A program made the translations under genes and the position numbers. Shown here piece after piece: positions 42,489 to 51,295 of a DNA stretch of 64,000 bases. The notes under the pieces are model-generated. The model did no database searches. It was not told where the DNA came from and was given only the letters and a program-made list of their open reading frames with translations. Origin of the DNA: an uncultured Altererythrobacter sp. GTDB lineage: Bacteria > Pseudomonadota > Alphaproteobacteria > Sphingomonadales > Sphingomonadaceae. The stretch is from the NCBI GenBank assembly GCA_946886565.1, contig CAMPIX010000001.1, forward strand, positions 124,001 through 188,000, written 5' to 3'. The number at the start of each line of letters is the position of its first letter. The first letter of the stretch is position 1.

Positions 42489-43799
42489 TCAATAAGGCAG
42501 GAACAGGCCCGCCAGCGCCGCGCTCATCAGGTTGGCGAGGCTGCCTGCGGCGAGCGCGCGCAGACCGAGCTTCGCGATGACCGGGCGCTGATTCGGGGCC
42601 AAGCCGCCCGTAACCGCCATCTGGATCGCAATCGAGGAAAAATTGGCGAACCCGCACAGCGCGAAGGTCACGATCGCGCGGCTGCGATCCTCCAGCCCCT
42701 GCAGCTGGCCGAGTTCGATGAAAGCGACGAATTCGTTGAGCACGACTTTGGTCCCGAACAGCCCGCCGGCGATCTGCGCCTGATTCCAGTCGGCGATCCC
42801 GATCAGATACATGATCGGGGCGAAGACCCAGCCCAGCACCATCTGGAACGACAGTTCGGGATAGGCGAAAAGCCCCCCGACCCAGCCGAGCAGCCCGTTC
42901 GCAAGCGCCACCAGCGCGACGAAGGCGAGCACCATCGCGCCCACCGCCACCGCCAGCTTGACGCCCGTCTGCGCGCCTTGCGCGGCGGCCTCGATCACGT
43001 TCGCGGGCCTTTGGCCTTCCTCGAACGTCTCGGCCACCGCAACCTCGTGCGCTTTGCCGCCCTCGACGATCGAGGCCGGCCCCTCGGCGCTGATGCGGCT
43101 CTGCGGCAGCACGATCTCGCCCTCGGCCTCGGGCGACGCCTCCGCCTCGTCGGGCATGATGATCTTGGCCATCAGGATGCCGCCCGGCGCCGACATGAAC
43201 GCCGCGGCGAGCAGGAACGGCAGGTATTCCTGCCCCAGCAACCCGGCATAGGCCGCGAGGATCGTGCCCGCCACGCCGGCCATGCCCACGGTCATCAGCG
43301 TGAACAGACGGCTCGGCGCCAGAGCGGCGAGATAGGGGCGCACCACCAGCGGGCTCTCGCTCTGCCCGACGAAGATGTTCGCCGCCGCGCCCAGCGATTC
43401 GACCCGGCTGATCCCGGTGACCCAGCCGATCGCCCCGCCGACCCAACGCACCACGCGCTGCATGATCCCGAGGTAATAGAGGATCGAGACGAGCGCCGCG
43501 AAGAACACGATCACCGGCAGCGCGCCGAGCGCGAAGGTGTTGGCGAGCGGATTGTCGACCCCGAACAGGAACTCGGTCCCCTCGTTGGCGTAGGACAGCA
43601 GCGCCGCCACACCGTTCGACATGCCCTGGATGCCCGCCACGCCCCACGGCGTGCGCAGGACTATGAACGCGAGCAGCGCCTGGAGCGCGAAGGCGGCGGC
43701 GACCACCCGCAGGCGGATGCGCCGCTTGCCGGTCGAAAGCAGGAAGGCGAGTGCCAGAATCGCAACGATCCCGAGCAGGCTGGTGAAGACTGGATGCAT
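42489..43799 (-). CDS. Concentrative nucleoside transporter (NupC/CNT family)
   Basis: A 436-residue inner-membrane transporter. The opening VFTSLLGIVAILALAFLLS is hydrophobic. Family blocks are TPWGVAGIQGMSNGVAALL, GQSESPLVVRPYLAAL, MTVGMAGVAGTILAAYAGLL and GTKVVLNEFVAFI. A charged loop of about 90 residues lies between the halves. It would import nucleosides with sodium or protons. The ATG at 43799 was chosen over a longer frame starting at 43868. It ends ten bases before the 2OG oxygenase start codon, so the two are probably cotranscribed. Confidence 0.93.
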   Translation of the reverse strand: MHPVFTSLLGIVAILALAFLLSTGKRRIRLRVVAAAFALQALLAFIVLRTPWGVAGIQGMSNGVAALLSYANEGTEFLFGVDNPLANTFALGALPVIVFFAALVSILYYLGIMQRVVRWVGGAIGWVTGISRVESLGAAANIFVGQSESPLVVRPYLAALAPSRLFTLMTVGMAGVAGTILAAYAGLLGQEYLPFLLAAAFMSAPGGILMAKIIMPDEAEASPEAEGEIVLPQSRISAEGPASIVEGGKAHEVAVAETFEEGQRPANVIEAAAQGAQTGVKLAVAVGAMVLAFVALVALANGLLGWVGGLFAYPELSFQMVLGWVFAPIMYLIGIADWNQAQIAGGLFGTKVVLNEFVAFIELGQLQGLEDRSRAIVTFALCGFANFSSIAIQMAVTGGLAPNQRPVIAKLGLRALAAGSLANLMSAALAGLFLPY

Positions 43800-43927
43800 C
43801 GTGCGGGAAATCCGTTCGCGCGGGGAATGGCAAAGCCGCTCTCTTGCCTGCCGCGCATCCACAGTCAAACGCGCGGACGCGCTTAGCCACGCTTCCCTTT
43901 TCGCGTGCGAGCCAATAGGCGAATTTC

Positions 43928-44620
43928 ATGAACGACGCACCCGCCGCCCCGATCGCGCAAACGCCCATCGCCAAGTCGCTGTTCGTCTTCGCGCTGCTCT
44001 ATGGCGGGATGACCGTTCTCGCAGGGTTTCTTGCGGTCAAGCAGGTCATGCTGGGGCCGACGGGTCTCGGGGTCGAGGCCGGAATCTTCGCCTTCCTCAT
44101 CCTTGTGGTTCTTTCCAGCGCGACCGCGCAACTGCATGGAGCTTCGGCGGCAAACCGGCTCGTCGTCTGGGGCTTCCTGCCGCTTGCCGTGTCGATCGTG
44201 CTGATCCTGCTGGTCCTTCGCCTGCCTGCCGACCCGGCGATGTGGCCCGAAGGGCTGGAAGCGTTCCAGCTGATCCACGCCACGACCCCGCGGATCATGG
44301 CCGCCGGGCCGGTCGCCTACCTTGTCTCGCTGCTGCTCAACGTCTGGATCTTTTCCCGGCTGCGCGGGCACGACGATGCACGCGGCAGCGCCGGGAGCAG
44401 CGCGGGCCTGATGATCCGCGGCGCGATCGCCTCCGCGCTGAGCCAGGCGATTGATTCGGTGATCTTCATCACGCTCGCCTTCGGCGGCGAGCGCGAGATC
44501 GGTTCGCTGATCGTGGGCCAGGCGCTCGCGAAGATCGTGCTTTCGTTCGTACTCGTGCCGTTTCTGATCGCGCTAGCGGTCAAGCTCGCACGCTGGCTGG
44601 ATCGACGACCGACCGCGTAA
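43928..44620 (+). CDS. Queuosine precursor transporter (YhhQ family)
   Basis: A 230-residue membrane protein with about six helices. The second half, with SLLLNVWIFSRLRG and IRGAIASALSQAIDSVIFIT, matches the YhhQ/DUF165 queuosine-precursor transporters, which import preQ0 or preQ1 for queuosine in tRNA. It is divergent from the nucleoside transporter, so both salvage genes share one intergenic region. I do not see a preQ1 riboswitch in the 128 bases upstream. Confidence 0.88.
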   Translation: MNDAPAAPIAQTPIAKSLFVFALLYGGMTVLAGFLAVKQVMLGPTGLGVEAGIFAFLILVVLSSATAQLHGASAANRLVVWGFLPLAVSIVLILLVLRLPADPAMWPEGLEAFQLIHATTPRIMAAGPVAYLVSLLLNVWIFSRLRGHDDARGSAGSSAGLMIRGAIASALSQAIDSVIFITLAFGGEREIGSLIVGQALAKIVLSFVLVPFLIALAVKLARWLDRRPTA

Positions 44621-44690
44621 AAATTCCGGCGCGCGGGAAGGGTTTCGTAACCATGTTGCTGCCAGACCGCGTGGAGCGGAGGAAGTCCAC

Positions 44691-45230
44691 GTGGTCGCCC
44701 AAACAAGCTGTGCTCGTAGCGAGCCGCGCACCAACATGTTCGTGATGGCCGCGATCTCGGCCCCGACAGCTTCGGGTCCCGTCAGAATCAGAAATCTCTC
44801 GCCCAGCGGCGCGCTGATCGAGGCCAAGGCGCTGCCGATGCCGGGTGAACTCGTCATGCTGCGCCGCGGTGAGGATACGATCAGCGGGAAAGTGGTCTGG
44901 ACGGAGGGCGGCAAGGCCGGACTCCACTTCGAAGCGAAGGTCCACGTCGCAAGGTGGCTCCCCGCAGGCCAGACGGCGCAGGCGCGCGTCGACGAAGCCT
45001 TCCAGCAGATGAAGGATGCCGCGTCCGACTCGCCCCCCGCCGCGAGCGCCGCCCCGCTTCACTCGCAGATGCCCACCGCGCTCGATTTCCGGCGACTCGC
45101 CCGCGCAATCGATGCGCTGGCGGATGAACTGGCCGACGACCCCGCAGTCGTCGCACGCTATGGCACCAAGCTCCAGGCGCTCGACATGGCCGGCCAGGCG
45201 CTGCGCAAGGTCGCCGATCTCGACCTGTGA
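44691..45230 (+). CDS. PilZ domain protein
   Basis: A 179-residue protein with one N-terminal PilZ domain (about 8-95). The c-di-GMP-binding motifs are intact: RSEPR (RxxxR) and NLSPSGALIE (D/NxSxxG). The C-terminal half (about 120-179) is helical with no family match by eye. The GTG start has GGAGCGGAGGAAG upstream. It probably acts as a c-di-GMP receptor controlling a process such as motility or polysaccharide export. It lies next to the capsule locus, which is suggestive but not proof. Confidence 0.88.
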   Translation: MVAQTSCARSEPRTNMFVMAAISAPTASGPVRIRNLSPSGALIEAKALPMPGELVMLRRGEDTISGKVVWTEGGKAGLHFEAKVHVARWLPAGQTAQARVDEAFQQMKDAASDSPPAASAAPLHSQMPTALDFRRLARAIDALADELADDPAVVARYGTKLQALDMAGQALRKVADLDL

Positions 45231-45237
45231 GCGGGTG

Positions 45238-45492
45238 CTACGCGGCGCCGTCCATCAGATCCATGAAGTTGCGCGCCGCCTCGCGCTCGGCCGCGTCCTC
45301 GAACACCTGGTCGAGATCGGGCGCCGCTCCGAGCATATGGAGCATCGCCCACAACGCGAAGCGCTTCCCCGGATCGCGCTCCAGCCCGATATCGACCTGA
45401 CACCGCTCGAGGCCCGCCACCAGCGCTGCCGCTGGAATTCCGGCCGGGTCGCTGGTCCCGAAGTACCGGCGGAGAAGATCGTCGAATTCCAT
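45238..45492 (-). CDS. Small hypothetical protein (84 residues)
   Basis: An 84-residue acidic helical protein beginning EFDDLLRRYFGTSDPAGIP. It has no signal peptide, no membrane helix and no motif I recognise. The ATG at 45492 was chosen because a longer frame to 45528 is not conserved-looking. It is convergent with the PilZ gene, and on the same strand as the KpsS-like gene, about 43 bases downstream of its end. Codon use and composition look like the neighbours. Confidence 0.6.
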   Translation of the reverse strand: MEFDDLLRRYFGTSDPAGIPAAALVAGLERCQVDIGLERDPGKRFALWAMLHMLGAAPDLDQVFEDAAEREAARNFMDLMDGAA

Positions 45493-45535
45493 CGGCAGGC
45501 TCCTATCGCAGATCGCCGCAGACCGCATCGGGCGG

Positions 45536-46849
45536 CTATTCGGGCAACAGCCCCCGTCCTTCGAAGCGGGCCACGGCGTGGCGCACCACCTTGTCCAGCG
45601 CCTCTTCGGAGAAGAACCCGCCCGGGATCAGGCAGCGTTCGATAAGGACCCGCCGGAAAGCGGCGAAGGTTTCAGGATCGGGAGGTACCGGGTCGGTCCA
45701 GAAGGAATCGAGACCGTTCTGGTGGGTCACGTCGGGGATGTCGTAGACCGCCTGACCCAACGCCACCACCGGCACCCCCATCGCCAGTGCGAGAGTGCCG
45801 CTGGTGCTGTTGATCGTCACCGTTCCGCGCGCGCGCTCGGCCACCGGCATGATGTCGCCCCAACCGAGATAGTCCACGCGCCCGGCGACGCCGAACAGCT
45901 CGGCCATGCTCTCGGTCTGCTGCCGCCAGTCGATGACGCCGTTGTCGAGCGGGTGTTCCTTGACGACGAGGCGCGTGCCGGCGGGCGCGTTGCGCGCGAA
46001 GGATTCGAGAATCAGCCGCAGCGCGTCGGCAACCCCTGCAAACGGGGAATGCAGGCGGATTTGCGCGTCGGACGCAAGCTGGAGCGGAAACAGGAAATAC
46101 GGCTCCGGCGAATGCTGGAGCCGCTCGATCAGGCCGATGGCGCGCCGGCGCTTGCCCTTGCCGCGTAGGAGCTTGCGCAGCCAGCCCATGCCCTCCACCA
46201 GTGGATGCCAGGGCCGGTGCGTGGTCCAGTGCGGATAGGATCGCCGGCTGAAGACGTCTGCGACGTTGTACGCCAGCCCTTCCCATGCACGCCGGCGGAA
46301 AGACGATGGCACCTGTTCGTGTTCGGGCACCGGCGGCAGAGCGGCGGCGGTGCGCCTGTACCAATCGGGATCTCGCGGCAGCGTGGAGTGGCCGTTTACC
46401 CCCCCCAGCTCCAGCGTCACCCAGTCGGGCCGGATATACCCCTCCTCGAACACATGGACCGGTACGTCCAGATCGCGGCAGACCTTGGTCGCAGCAAGGT
46501 GGTGCAACCTGCAATCGCCGAACAGGACGACGTCGGTCACACCCTTTTCGCGGATGATCGCAGCAAGCTCGTCGGGCCAGTCGTCCAGCGAACCGCGGTA
46601 TTCGATGCCCCCGGGCAGGCGCCAGAACAGGCGGTCCCCCCCGTTGAAGTTCACCTTGTACACCCGATGCCCCGAACGGAGCAGTTCCCGCCCGAGCCGG
46701 CGGAACAACGGCCCCATGAGACCCTGGAGCAGCAGCACGCCGCGCTTGGACGAGAGATCGTCGGGCGCAGCGCGCGCACGGCCGGTCGTCCTTGCGATTT
46801 CGCTTTCCGGTTGGGAGGTTGCTGCACGGATTCGGTGGGGTGCGGACAT
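45536..46849 (-). CDS. KpsS-like capsule polysaccharide (Kdo) transferase
   Basis: A 437-residue cytoplasmic protein of the capsule polysaccharide biosynthesis family (KpsS/LipB type). Family segments are VLLLQGLMGPLFRRLGRELL, VVLFGDCRLHHLAA, VFEEGYIRPDWVTLELGGVN, LVVKEHPLDNGVIDW and TVTINSTSGTLALAMGVPVV. In group 2 capsules KpsS starts the poly-Kdo linker on a lipid anchor. The ATG at 46849 was chosen; a TTG at 46888 would add 13 residues. It lies at the left end of the surface polysaccharide locus, divergent from the sulfatase-fold gene. Confidence 0.88.
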   Translation of the reverse strand: MSAPHRIRAATSQPESEIARTTGRARAAPDDLSSKRGVLLLQGLMGPLFRRLGRELLRSGHRVYKVNFNGGDRLFWRLPGGIEYRGSLDDWPDELAAIIREKGVTDVVLFGDCRLHHLAATKVCRDLDVPVHVFEEGYIRPDWVTLELGGVNGHSTLPRDPDWYRRTAAALPPVPEHEQVPSSFRRRAWEGLAYNVADVFSRRSYPHWTTHRPWHPLVEGMGWLRKLLRGKGKRRRAIGLIERLQHSPEPYFLFPLQLASDAQIRLHSPFAGVADALRLILESFARNAPAGTRLVVKEHPLDNGVIDWRQQTESMAELFGVAGRVDYLGWGDIMPVAERARGTVTINSTSGTLALAMGVPVVALGQAVYDIPDVTHQNGLDSFWTDPVPPDPETFAAFRRVLIERCLIPGGFFSEEALDKVVRHAVARFEGRGLLPE

Positions 46850-46964
46850 ACCTGACAAGCCCTTCGTGCATGCGCGGGTATTCGGCAACCCCCTTCCCGC
46901 GCGCCGGAAACGATGTCGGCGCGGCCTCCCGATCGCGCCACGGCCGGAGCAACGCGCTTGACCG

Positions 46965-48644
46965 ATGGCGATCCGGCAACCAACGACGCGCAGTCATGAC
47001 GAGGGTTCACCGACAACGGGCGCGAGCAAGGTGACGGATACCGTCCTGATGCCGCTCGCGGCACTGGTCGCCGCGTTCCTGCTCGACAGTCGCGTGCAGC
47101 CGCGCCGCGCAGCCCCGCTCTCGCCGTGGCGCAGCCGGCCGGGTGCGTGGCTTTTGCTGTTGATGAATTGCATCCTTTTCGGAGCTTTCCTTGCGCTTTG
47201 CGGAAGTCCCCCGGCAGCCGCGATCCTGACCGTGGCGCTGCAATTGCTGCTGATGCAGGCCTCGAACGCCAAGCGCACCGTGCTGGGGGAATCGCTGCTG
47301 TTTTCCGATCTGGCGCTGGTGGGCGCGGTGTTCCGCCATCCGCAGTTCTATCTGTCCGCGCTGAAGGGTTGGCAACTCGCGAGCGCCGCCGTGGGTTCGG
47401 TCGCGCTTGTCGCCGCGCTGGCCCGGCTGTTCGTGCCCGCACCGGCGCCGCACATCGCAGGGGCGGCGATCGTCGCGGCAGCGGGCGCTCTGCTCGCAGT
47501 CACCCTGCGCCGGAGGCCTTTCCGCAGGCTGGCGCGGACCCCTCGCGCGGACGCCGATCTGGCGCTGCTCGGCCTCCTGCCCACGCTCCTCCTCTACTGG
47601 CTGCGGTGGCGCGGCAGCGACGATCCACCCGCCTTGCCGGCCCCTCTGCCGGCCGGCGCGGGAGACGATTTCCCGCCAGCCGGGACGGCGGCGGACGTCC
47701 CACCGCTGATCGTGGCCGTTCAGTGCGAATCCTTTGCCGACCCGGCCGAACTGTTCGGCGATCCGCAATTCGCGCTCGCGGGACTGGAAGGCGCGCGGGC
47801 CGCCGCGTTCCAATGGGGCAACCTTCAGGTGAGCGGCTTTGGCGCCTATACCATGCGCACCGAATACGGGGTGCTGTTCGGCCGCGGGGAGGACGAACTC
47901 GGGTTCCGCCGCTTCGATCCGTTTCTCACGGCCTTGGGCGAGACATCCTACGCCCTCCCACACAGACTGGGGACCGGGCGCTGGCGCAGCGTCTTCGTCC
48001 ATCCCCACGACATGCGCTTCTACGGGCGCGATCGCATCCTGCCCGGCGCCGGATTTACCGAACTGGTGGGGCAGGCATGCTTCGATCCGCCCGCGCAAGG
48101 CGACGGAATCTACGTTACCGACGCGGCGATCACCCGCAAGGTTCTGGCGCTCGCCCAGGCGGCCCGCTCTCCGACGTTCATCTATGCGGTGACGATCGAG
48201 AACCACGGCCCGTGGGCCTCGCAAGGGGGTGCATCATCCGCCGATCTGGTGCGCAGCTACAACCGCCTCGTGCGCGCCGGCGACGCCATGTTGTCCTCCT
48301 TGCGCGAAGGGCTCGCGAAGCTGGGGCGCCCGGCTTTGCTGGTGTTCTTCGGCGATCATCGCCCGAGCATTCCGGGCGCCAGCGAACCCGGCTCTGCACT
48401 CCACACGCCTTACATCATGCTGCGTTTCGATGATCGCGGACGGATCGTGAGCGGCACCAACGGGCGTAAGGATATCACGCCCGCGCAGTTGCACCACGCC
48501 ATCCTCGAAGCGGCTCCGGGCGCGGCGATGCGGCCCGGTCAGGCATCGGGCGGCGCGAGCGCGGCAAGCACGCGATCGCGGATGGCGCGCGGCAACATCG
48601 GGTCAACCACCCGAAGCACCGCAAAAGGCCACGGAGTCACGTAA
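46965..48644 (+). CDS. LTA-synthase-like sulfatase-fold membrane enzyme
   Basis: A 559-residue enzyme. About five membrane helices in the N-terminal 225 residues precede an extracytoplasmic alkaline-phosphatase-fold domain. Catalytic landmarks are QCESFADP (Glu about 255), TMRTEYGVLFG (candidate nucleophile Thr about 297) and VFFGDHRPSIPG (metal-binding DH about 464). Members transfer glycerophosphate or phosphoethanolamine from lipids to glycans, or hydrolyse sulfate or phosphate esters. Here it may decorate the surface polysaccharide. Start choice is uncertain; a GTG and an ATG further in also lie before the first helix. The last about 35 residues are Ser/Arg/Ala-rich and overlap the convergent SDR gene. 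Confidence 0.82.
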   Translation: MAIRQPTTRSHDEGSPTTGASKVTDTVLMPLAALVAAFLLDSRVQPRRAAPLSPWRSRPGAWLLLLMNCILFGAFLALCGSPPAAAILTVALQLLLMQASNAKRTVLGESLLFSDLALVGAVFRHPQFYLSALKGWQLASAAVGSVALVAALARLFVPAPAPHIAGAAIVAAAGALLAVTLRRRPFRRLARTPRADADLALLGLLPTLLLYWLRWRGSDDPPALPAPLPAGAGDDFPPAGTAADVPPLIVAVQCESFADPAELFGDPQFALAGLEGARAAAFQWGNLQVSGFGAYTMRTEYGVLFGRGEDELGFRRFDPFLTALGETSYALPHRLGTGRWRSVFVHPHDMRFYGRDRILPGAGFTELVGQACFDPPAQGDGIYVTDAAITRKVLALAQAARSPTFIYAVTIENHGPWASQGGASSADLVRSYNRLVRAGDAMLSSLREGLAKLGRPALLVFFGDHRPSIPGASEPGSALHTPYIMLRFDDRGRIVSGTNGRKDITPAQLHHAILEAAPGAAMRPGQASGGASAASTRSRMARGNIGSTTRSTAKGHGVT

Positions 48645-49318
48645 TGCGGCCTGCCGGCGCGGGCCGCCCGGACGATGCGCCGGGCCGCTTCGTCGGACGA
48701 CAGCAGCAGCGATGGTGCCACCGGCACGGCGCGGCGGGTCCCGGTGTCGATGAAGCCGGGCGCCGCGAGAGTGACGGTGACGCCGTGTGGCTTCACCGCG
48801 ACCCGTAGCGCCTCGGCAAAGCGCGCCAACCCCGCCTTGCTTCCGGAATAGGCGGCGGCGAAAGGCAGGGCGTGGTGGCCGGCCGCCGAACCGATCAGGA
48901 CGATCCGCCCGTGTCCGCGCTCGGCCATTCGCCCCGCCAGGGCTGCGGCCATCGCGGCCGGCGCGGTGAAATTCACCTGCCCCAACCGCAGAACCAGGGC
49001 CGGGTCCTCGACCAGCGCGCCGGGCGCCCGGATATCACCGAGGCCGGCCACCAGAAACGCCTGCGCGAAACGCGCCGCCTCATCCTCCGCCAGCAGGGCG
49101 TCGACCGCCCTTTGCCCGTCGGTCACGTCGAGACTGCGCGTGGAAACCTGCGCACCAGCTGCGCGAACTTCGCTCGCCGTGGCCTCGAGCCGGGGGGCAT
49201 CGCGGCCCCACAGGCTCAACCCGGCACCCGGCTTGGCGTGAAGGCGCGCGAGGGCGCGGCCCAGCGCACCCGATGCGCCGGTCAGAAGTATGCGGCCTTC
49301 ATGTTCGCGATGATGCAT
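48539..49318 (-). CDS. Short-chain dehydrogenase/reductase
   Basis: A 259-residue classical SDR. The NAD(P)-binding TGASGALG (about residues 13-20) and active-site IGSAAGHHALPFAAAYSGSKA (Ser and YxxxK) are present. FIDTGTRRAVPV follows the active site. It resembles ketoreductases of lipid or polyketide type. It overlaps the sulfatase gene end by about 106 bases on the opposite strand. The ATG at 49318 was chosen; a TTG at 49414 would give a longer unsupported N-terminus. It is divergent from the fatty-acid hydroxylase gene. The substrate is unknown. Confidence 0.85.
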   Translation of the reverse strand: MHHREHEGRILLTGASGALGRALARLHAKPGAGLSLWGRDAPRLEATASEVRAAGAQVSTRSLDVTDGQRAVDALLAEDEAARFAQAFLVAGLGDIRAPGALVEDPALVLRLGQVNFTAPAAMAAALAGRMAERGHGRIVLIGSAAGHHALPFAAAYSGSKAGLARFAEALRVAVKPHGVTVTLAAPGFIDTGTRRAVPVAPSLLLSSDEAARRIVRAARAGRPHYVTPWPFAVLRVVDPMLPRAIRDRVLAALAPPDA

Positions 49319-49433
49319 TGTGCCCGTCCTGCCACATCTGCCACCGTCCAACGCACGTCCGAAACTATTTCGTCGCGGGTTTCGGGCCTCATGACTTGAC
49401 AGAAATCCCTCCAATCTGTCGAGACTTGCCCCG

Positions 49434-50045
49434 ATGACCGGTCATAACCCATCTTTCAAACGTCAGAGCCTGTTCGGGACTTCCCGGCTGGAAAGTCTTA
49501 CCGTTATTTCTGTCCACTGGTTCGTGATCCTCTGGAGCGTGCTGCTGCCCTCGATCGCGCTGGTGGGTTGGGGGGCGGCATCTCCGCTCGCGGCGGTGGG
49601 GCTGATCCTCGCCGGACTGGTCGGGTGGACCCTGTTCGAATATCTGGTGCATCGTTACCTGTTCCACATGAAGCCCAAGGGTCGGCTGGCGAGCTGGCTG
49701 ATCTTCGTGCTGCACGGCAACCACCACACCGAACCGCGCGACCCCTTGCGCAATCTCATGCCCCCGATTCTCAGCATCCCGATCGCGCTCTGCATCTGGG
49801 CGATCATGGTTGCGGCAGCGGGAGCGGCGGGCACCTGGCTCTTCCTCGGCTTTATGATCGGCTACGTCGCGTACGACCTGGTGCATTACGCGTGCCACCA
49901 ATGGCCGATGCGCGGCCCTATCGGGCACGCGTTCAAGCGCCACCACATGCGCCATCACCACGTCGATCCGGACGCGCACTATGCGATCACGGGGCTCTTC
50001 TGGGACAGCGCCTTCGGCAGCCGGATCGCCTCGCTCAAGCGCTAG
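49434..50045 (+). CDS. Fatty-acid hydroxylase / sterol desaturase family protein
   Basis: A 203-residue integral membrane di-iron enzyme with about four helices. The histidine boxes are complete: HRYLFH (73-78), HGNHH (94-98), HYACH (151-155), HHMRHHH (170-176) and an extra His182. The sequence around LFEYLVHRYLFHMKPKGR and HGNHHTEPRDPLRNLMPP is closest to fatty-acid (FA2H/Scs7-like) hydroxylases. It should hydroxylate a lipid chain. Its place inside the polysaccharide locus suggests action on a glycan lipid anchor, or on LPS or sphingolipid; that is inference. Confidence 0.88.
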   Translation: MTGHNPSFKRQSLFGTSRLESLTVISVHWFVILWSVLLPSIALVGWGAASPLAAVGLILAGLVGWTLFEYLVHRYLFHMKPKGRLASWLIFVLHGNHHTEPRDPLRNLMPPILSIPIALCIWAIMVAAAGAAGTWLFLGFMIGYVAYDLVHYACHQWPMRGPIGHAFKRHHMRHHHVDPDAHYAITGLFWDSAFGSRIASLKR

Positions 50046-50089
50046 GGTCGAAACTCAATCAGGTCGAGGATCGTGATTGTTTCGACCCT
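50044..50089 (+). terminator. Stable hairpin after the hydroxylase gene
   Basis: AGGGTCGAAAC (50044-50054) pairs perfectly with GTTTCGACCCT (50079-50089). Inside, AATCA (50057-50061) pairs with TGATT (50074-50078), extending the stem. The left arm overlaps the stop codon of the hydroxylase gene. There is no T-run, so termination strength is uncertain. The hairpin also lies just beyond the convergent glycosyltransferase stop. Confidence 0.6.
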
Positions 50090-50101
50090 GGTGCGTCACG
50101 A

Positions 50102-51295
50102 TCAGGGCATGGCGCCTTCGATCACCTTCGCGGCAATCGCCATATGCGCACCCCAGTCGAGCGCGGGCCGCTGCGGCAGACGTTCGAGCTGCTTCGTGTA
50201 GAGCGGGCCGCGGCGGGCGTGATCGAGAACGACCTCCTGCCAGGCCGGCCCGTCGAGCGGATCGCGGAAATCGGGCACCGCACCGCCGACCTCGCGATGC
50301 GCGGGAAGATCGCTTGCGATAACCGGCGTACCCACCGACAGCGCTTCCGCCACGGGCATCCCGTACCCTTCTGCGAATGAGGGCATCACAAGCGCTCGCG
50401 CGCCGCGAATCAGACCTGCGAGCTCGCGGTCGGGGCACTGGTTCACTTCGGTGACGTGCGGCAACAGCGCAGGGCATCGCTCGAGCAGATCGACGACCTG
50501 CTCGTTCTCCCACCCCCTGCGCCCGACGACGACCAGCCGCGGAACGTCCGCGGGCGCAAGGGTCTCCGCCATGCGGCGCCAGACATGGAGCAGCAGCAGG
50601 TGGTTCTTGCGCGGCTCGATCGTGCCGAGGCACACGAAATAGGGCCGCCCGTCCAGCGAAGGCGTCGGTTGGGCTTCGGCGACCGGCTCGGTTCCGAGCA
50701 GCGCGACATGGATTGGCGGAACCTGCATCCCGCGCCCCTCGACCCAACGCGCGAACGACGCCCCGGTGGCGGCCGAATTGACAATCACCGCATCGGCGAG
50801 GTTCGCCACCGTCTCCATCCGGCGCTCGTGCAGTGCGGCTCCGCCCGGGCGCGCGTACTCGGGATATTCGATCGGAACCAGATCGTGCACCATGCACACG
50901 AAAGGCGCCTTCTCGCGTTCGAGAATGCGGCGCACCTGTGCCTGGCGCGTGAGATGGTGGGGGGACACCTGCACGTAGACGCCGCCCGACCCGATCCCGG
51001 CGCGTGTCGGCAACAGCGCCGCCAGCCAGCGCGCGACCGGGCCGGACAGCAGCGGGCGCTGCCGCTGCCCCTCGTCCGACCAGCGCCGGTCCAGCTCGTC
51101 GAGATAGGCGAGCGCAGCCTTGCGCGACAGCCGGCCGTACACGCCCGAGGGATGAACCGCGGCGAACGCCAGCCTCTCGGCGTAGAGCCGCAGGAGCCCG
51201 CGGGCGTAGGCCATTTCCACCCGGTCCACCCCGGTCGGCGTGGAATGCCGCACGCGCGATATAAGGCGCGAGATATCGAGGATCGGACCGGTCAT
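50102..51295 (-). CDS. Glycosyltransferase family 4
   Basis: A 397-residue GT-B glycosyltransferase. The donor-binding half shows YFVCLGTIEPRKNHLLLLHV, LVVVGRRGWENEQV and the EX7E motif in PSFAEGYGMPVAEAL. The N-terminal acceptor half starts DISRLISRVRHSTPTGVDRV. It likely adds a sugar to the capsule repeat or linker. The start overlaps the stop of the KpsC-like gene (ATGA), so it is the last of a coupled operon: KdsD, KdsB, phosphatase-fold, KpsC-like, then this gene. Confidence 0.9.
   Translation of the reverse strand: MTGPILDISRLISRVRHSTPTGVDRVEMAYARGLLRLYAERLAFAAVHPSGVYGRLSRKAALAYLDELDRRWSDEGQRQRPLLSGPVARWLAALLPTRAGIGSGGVYVQVSPHHLTRQAQVRRILEREKAPFVCMVHDLVPIEYPEYARPGGAALHERRMETVANLADAVIVNSAATGASFARWVEGRGMQVPPIHVALLGTEPVAEAQPTPSLDGRPYFVCLGTIEPRKNHLLLLHVWRRMAETLAPADVPRLVVVGRRGWENEQVVDLLERCPALLPHVTEVNQCPDRELAGLIRGARALVMPSFAEGYGMPVAEALSVGTPVIASDLPAHREVGGAVPDFRDPLDGPAWQEVVLDHARRGPLYTKQLERLPQRPALDWGAHMAIAAKVIEGAMP

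Noticed and set aside
43800..43927. preQ1 riboswitch upstream of the queuosine-precursor transporter
   Set aside because: No A-rich tail or small H-type pseudoknot pattern could be found.
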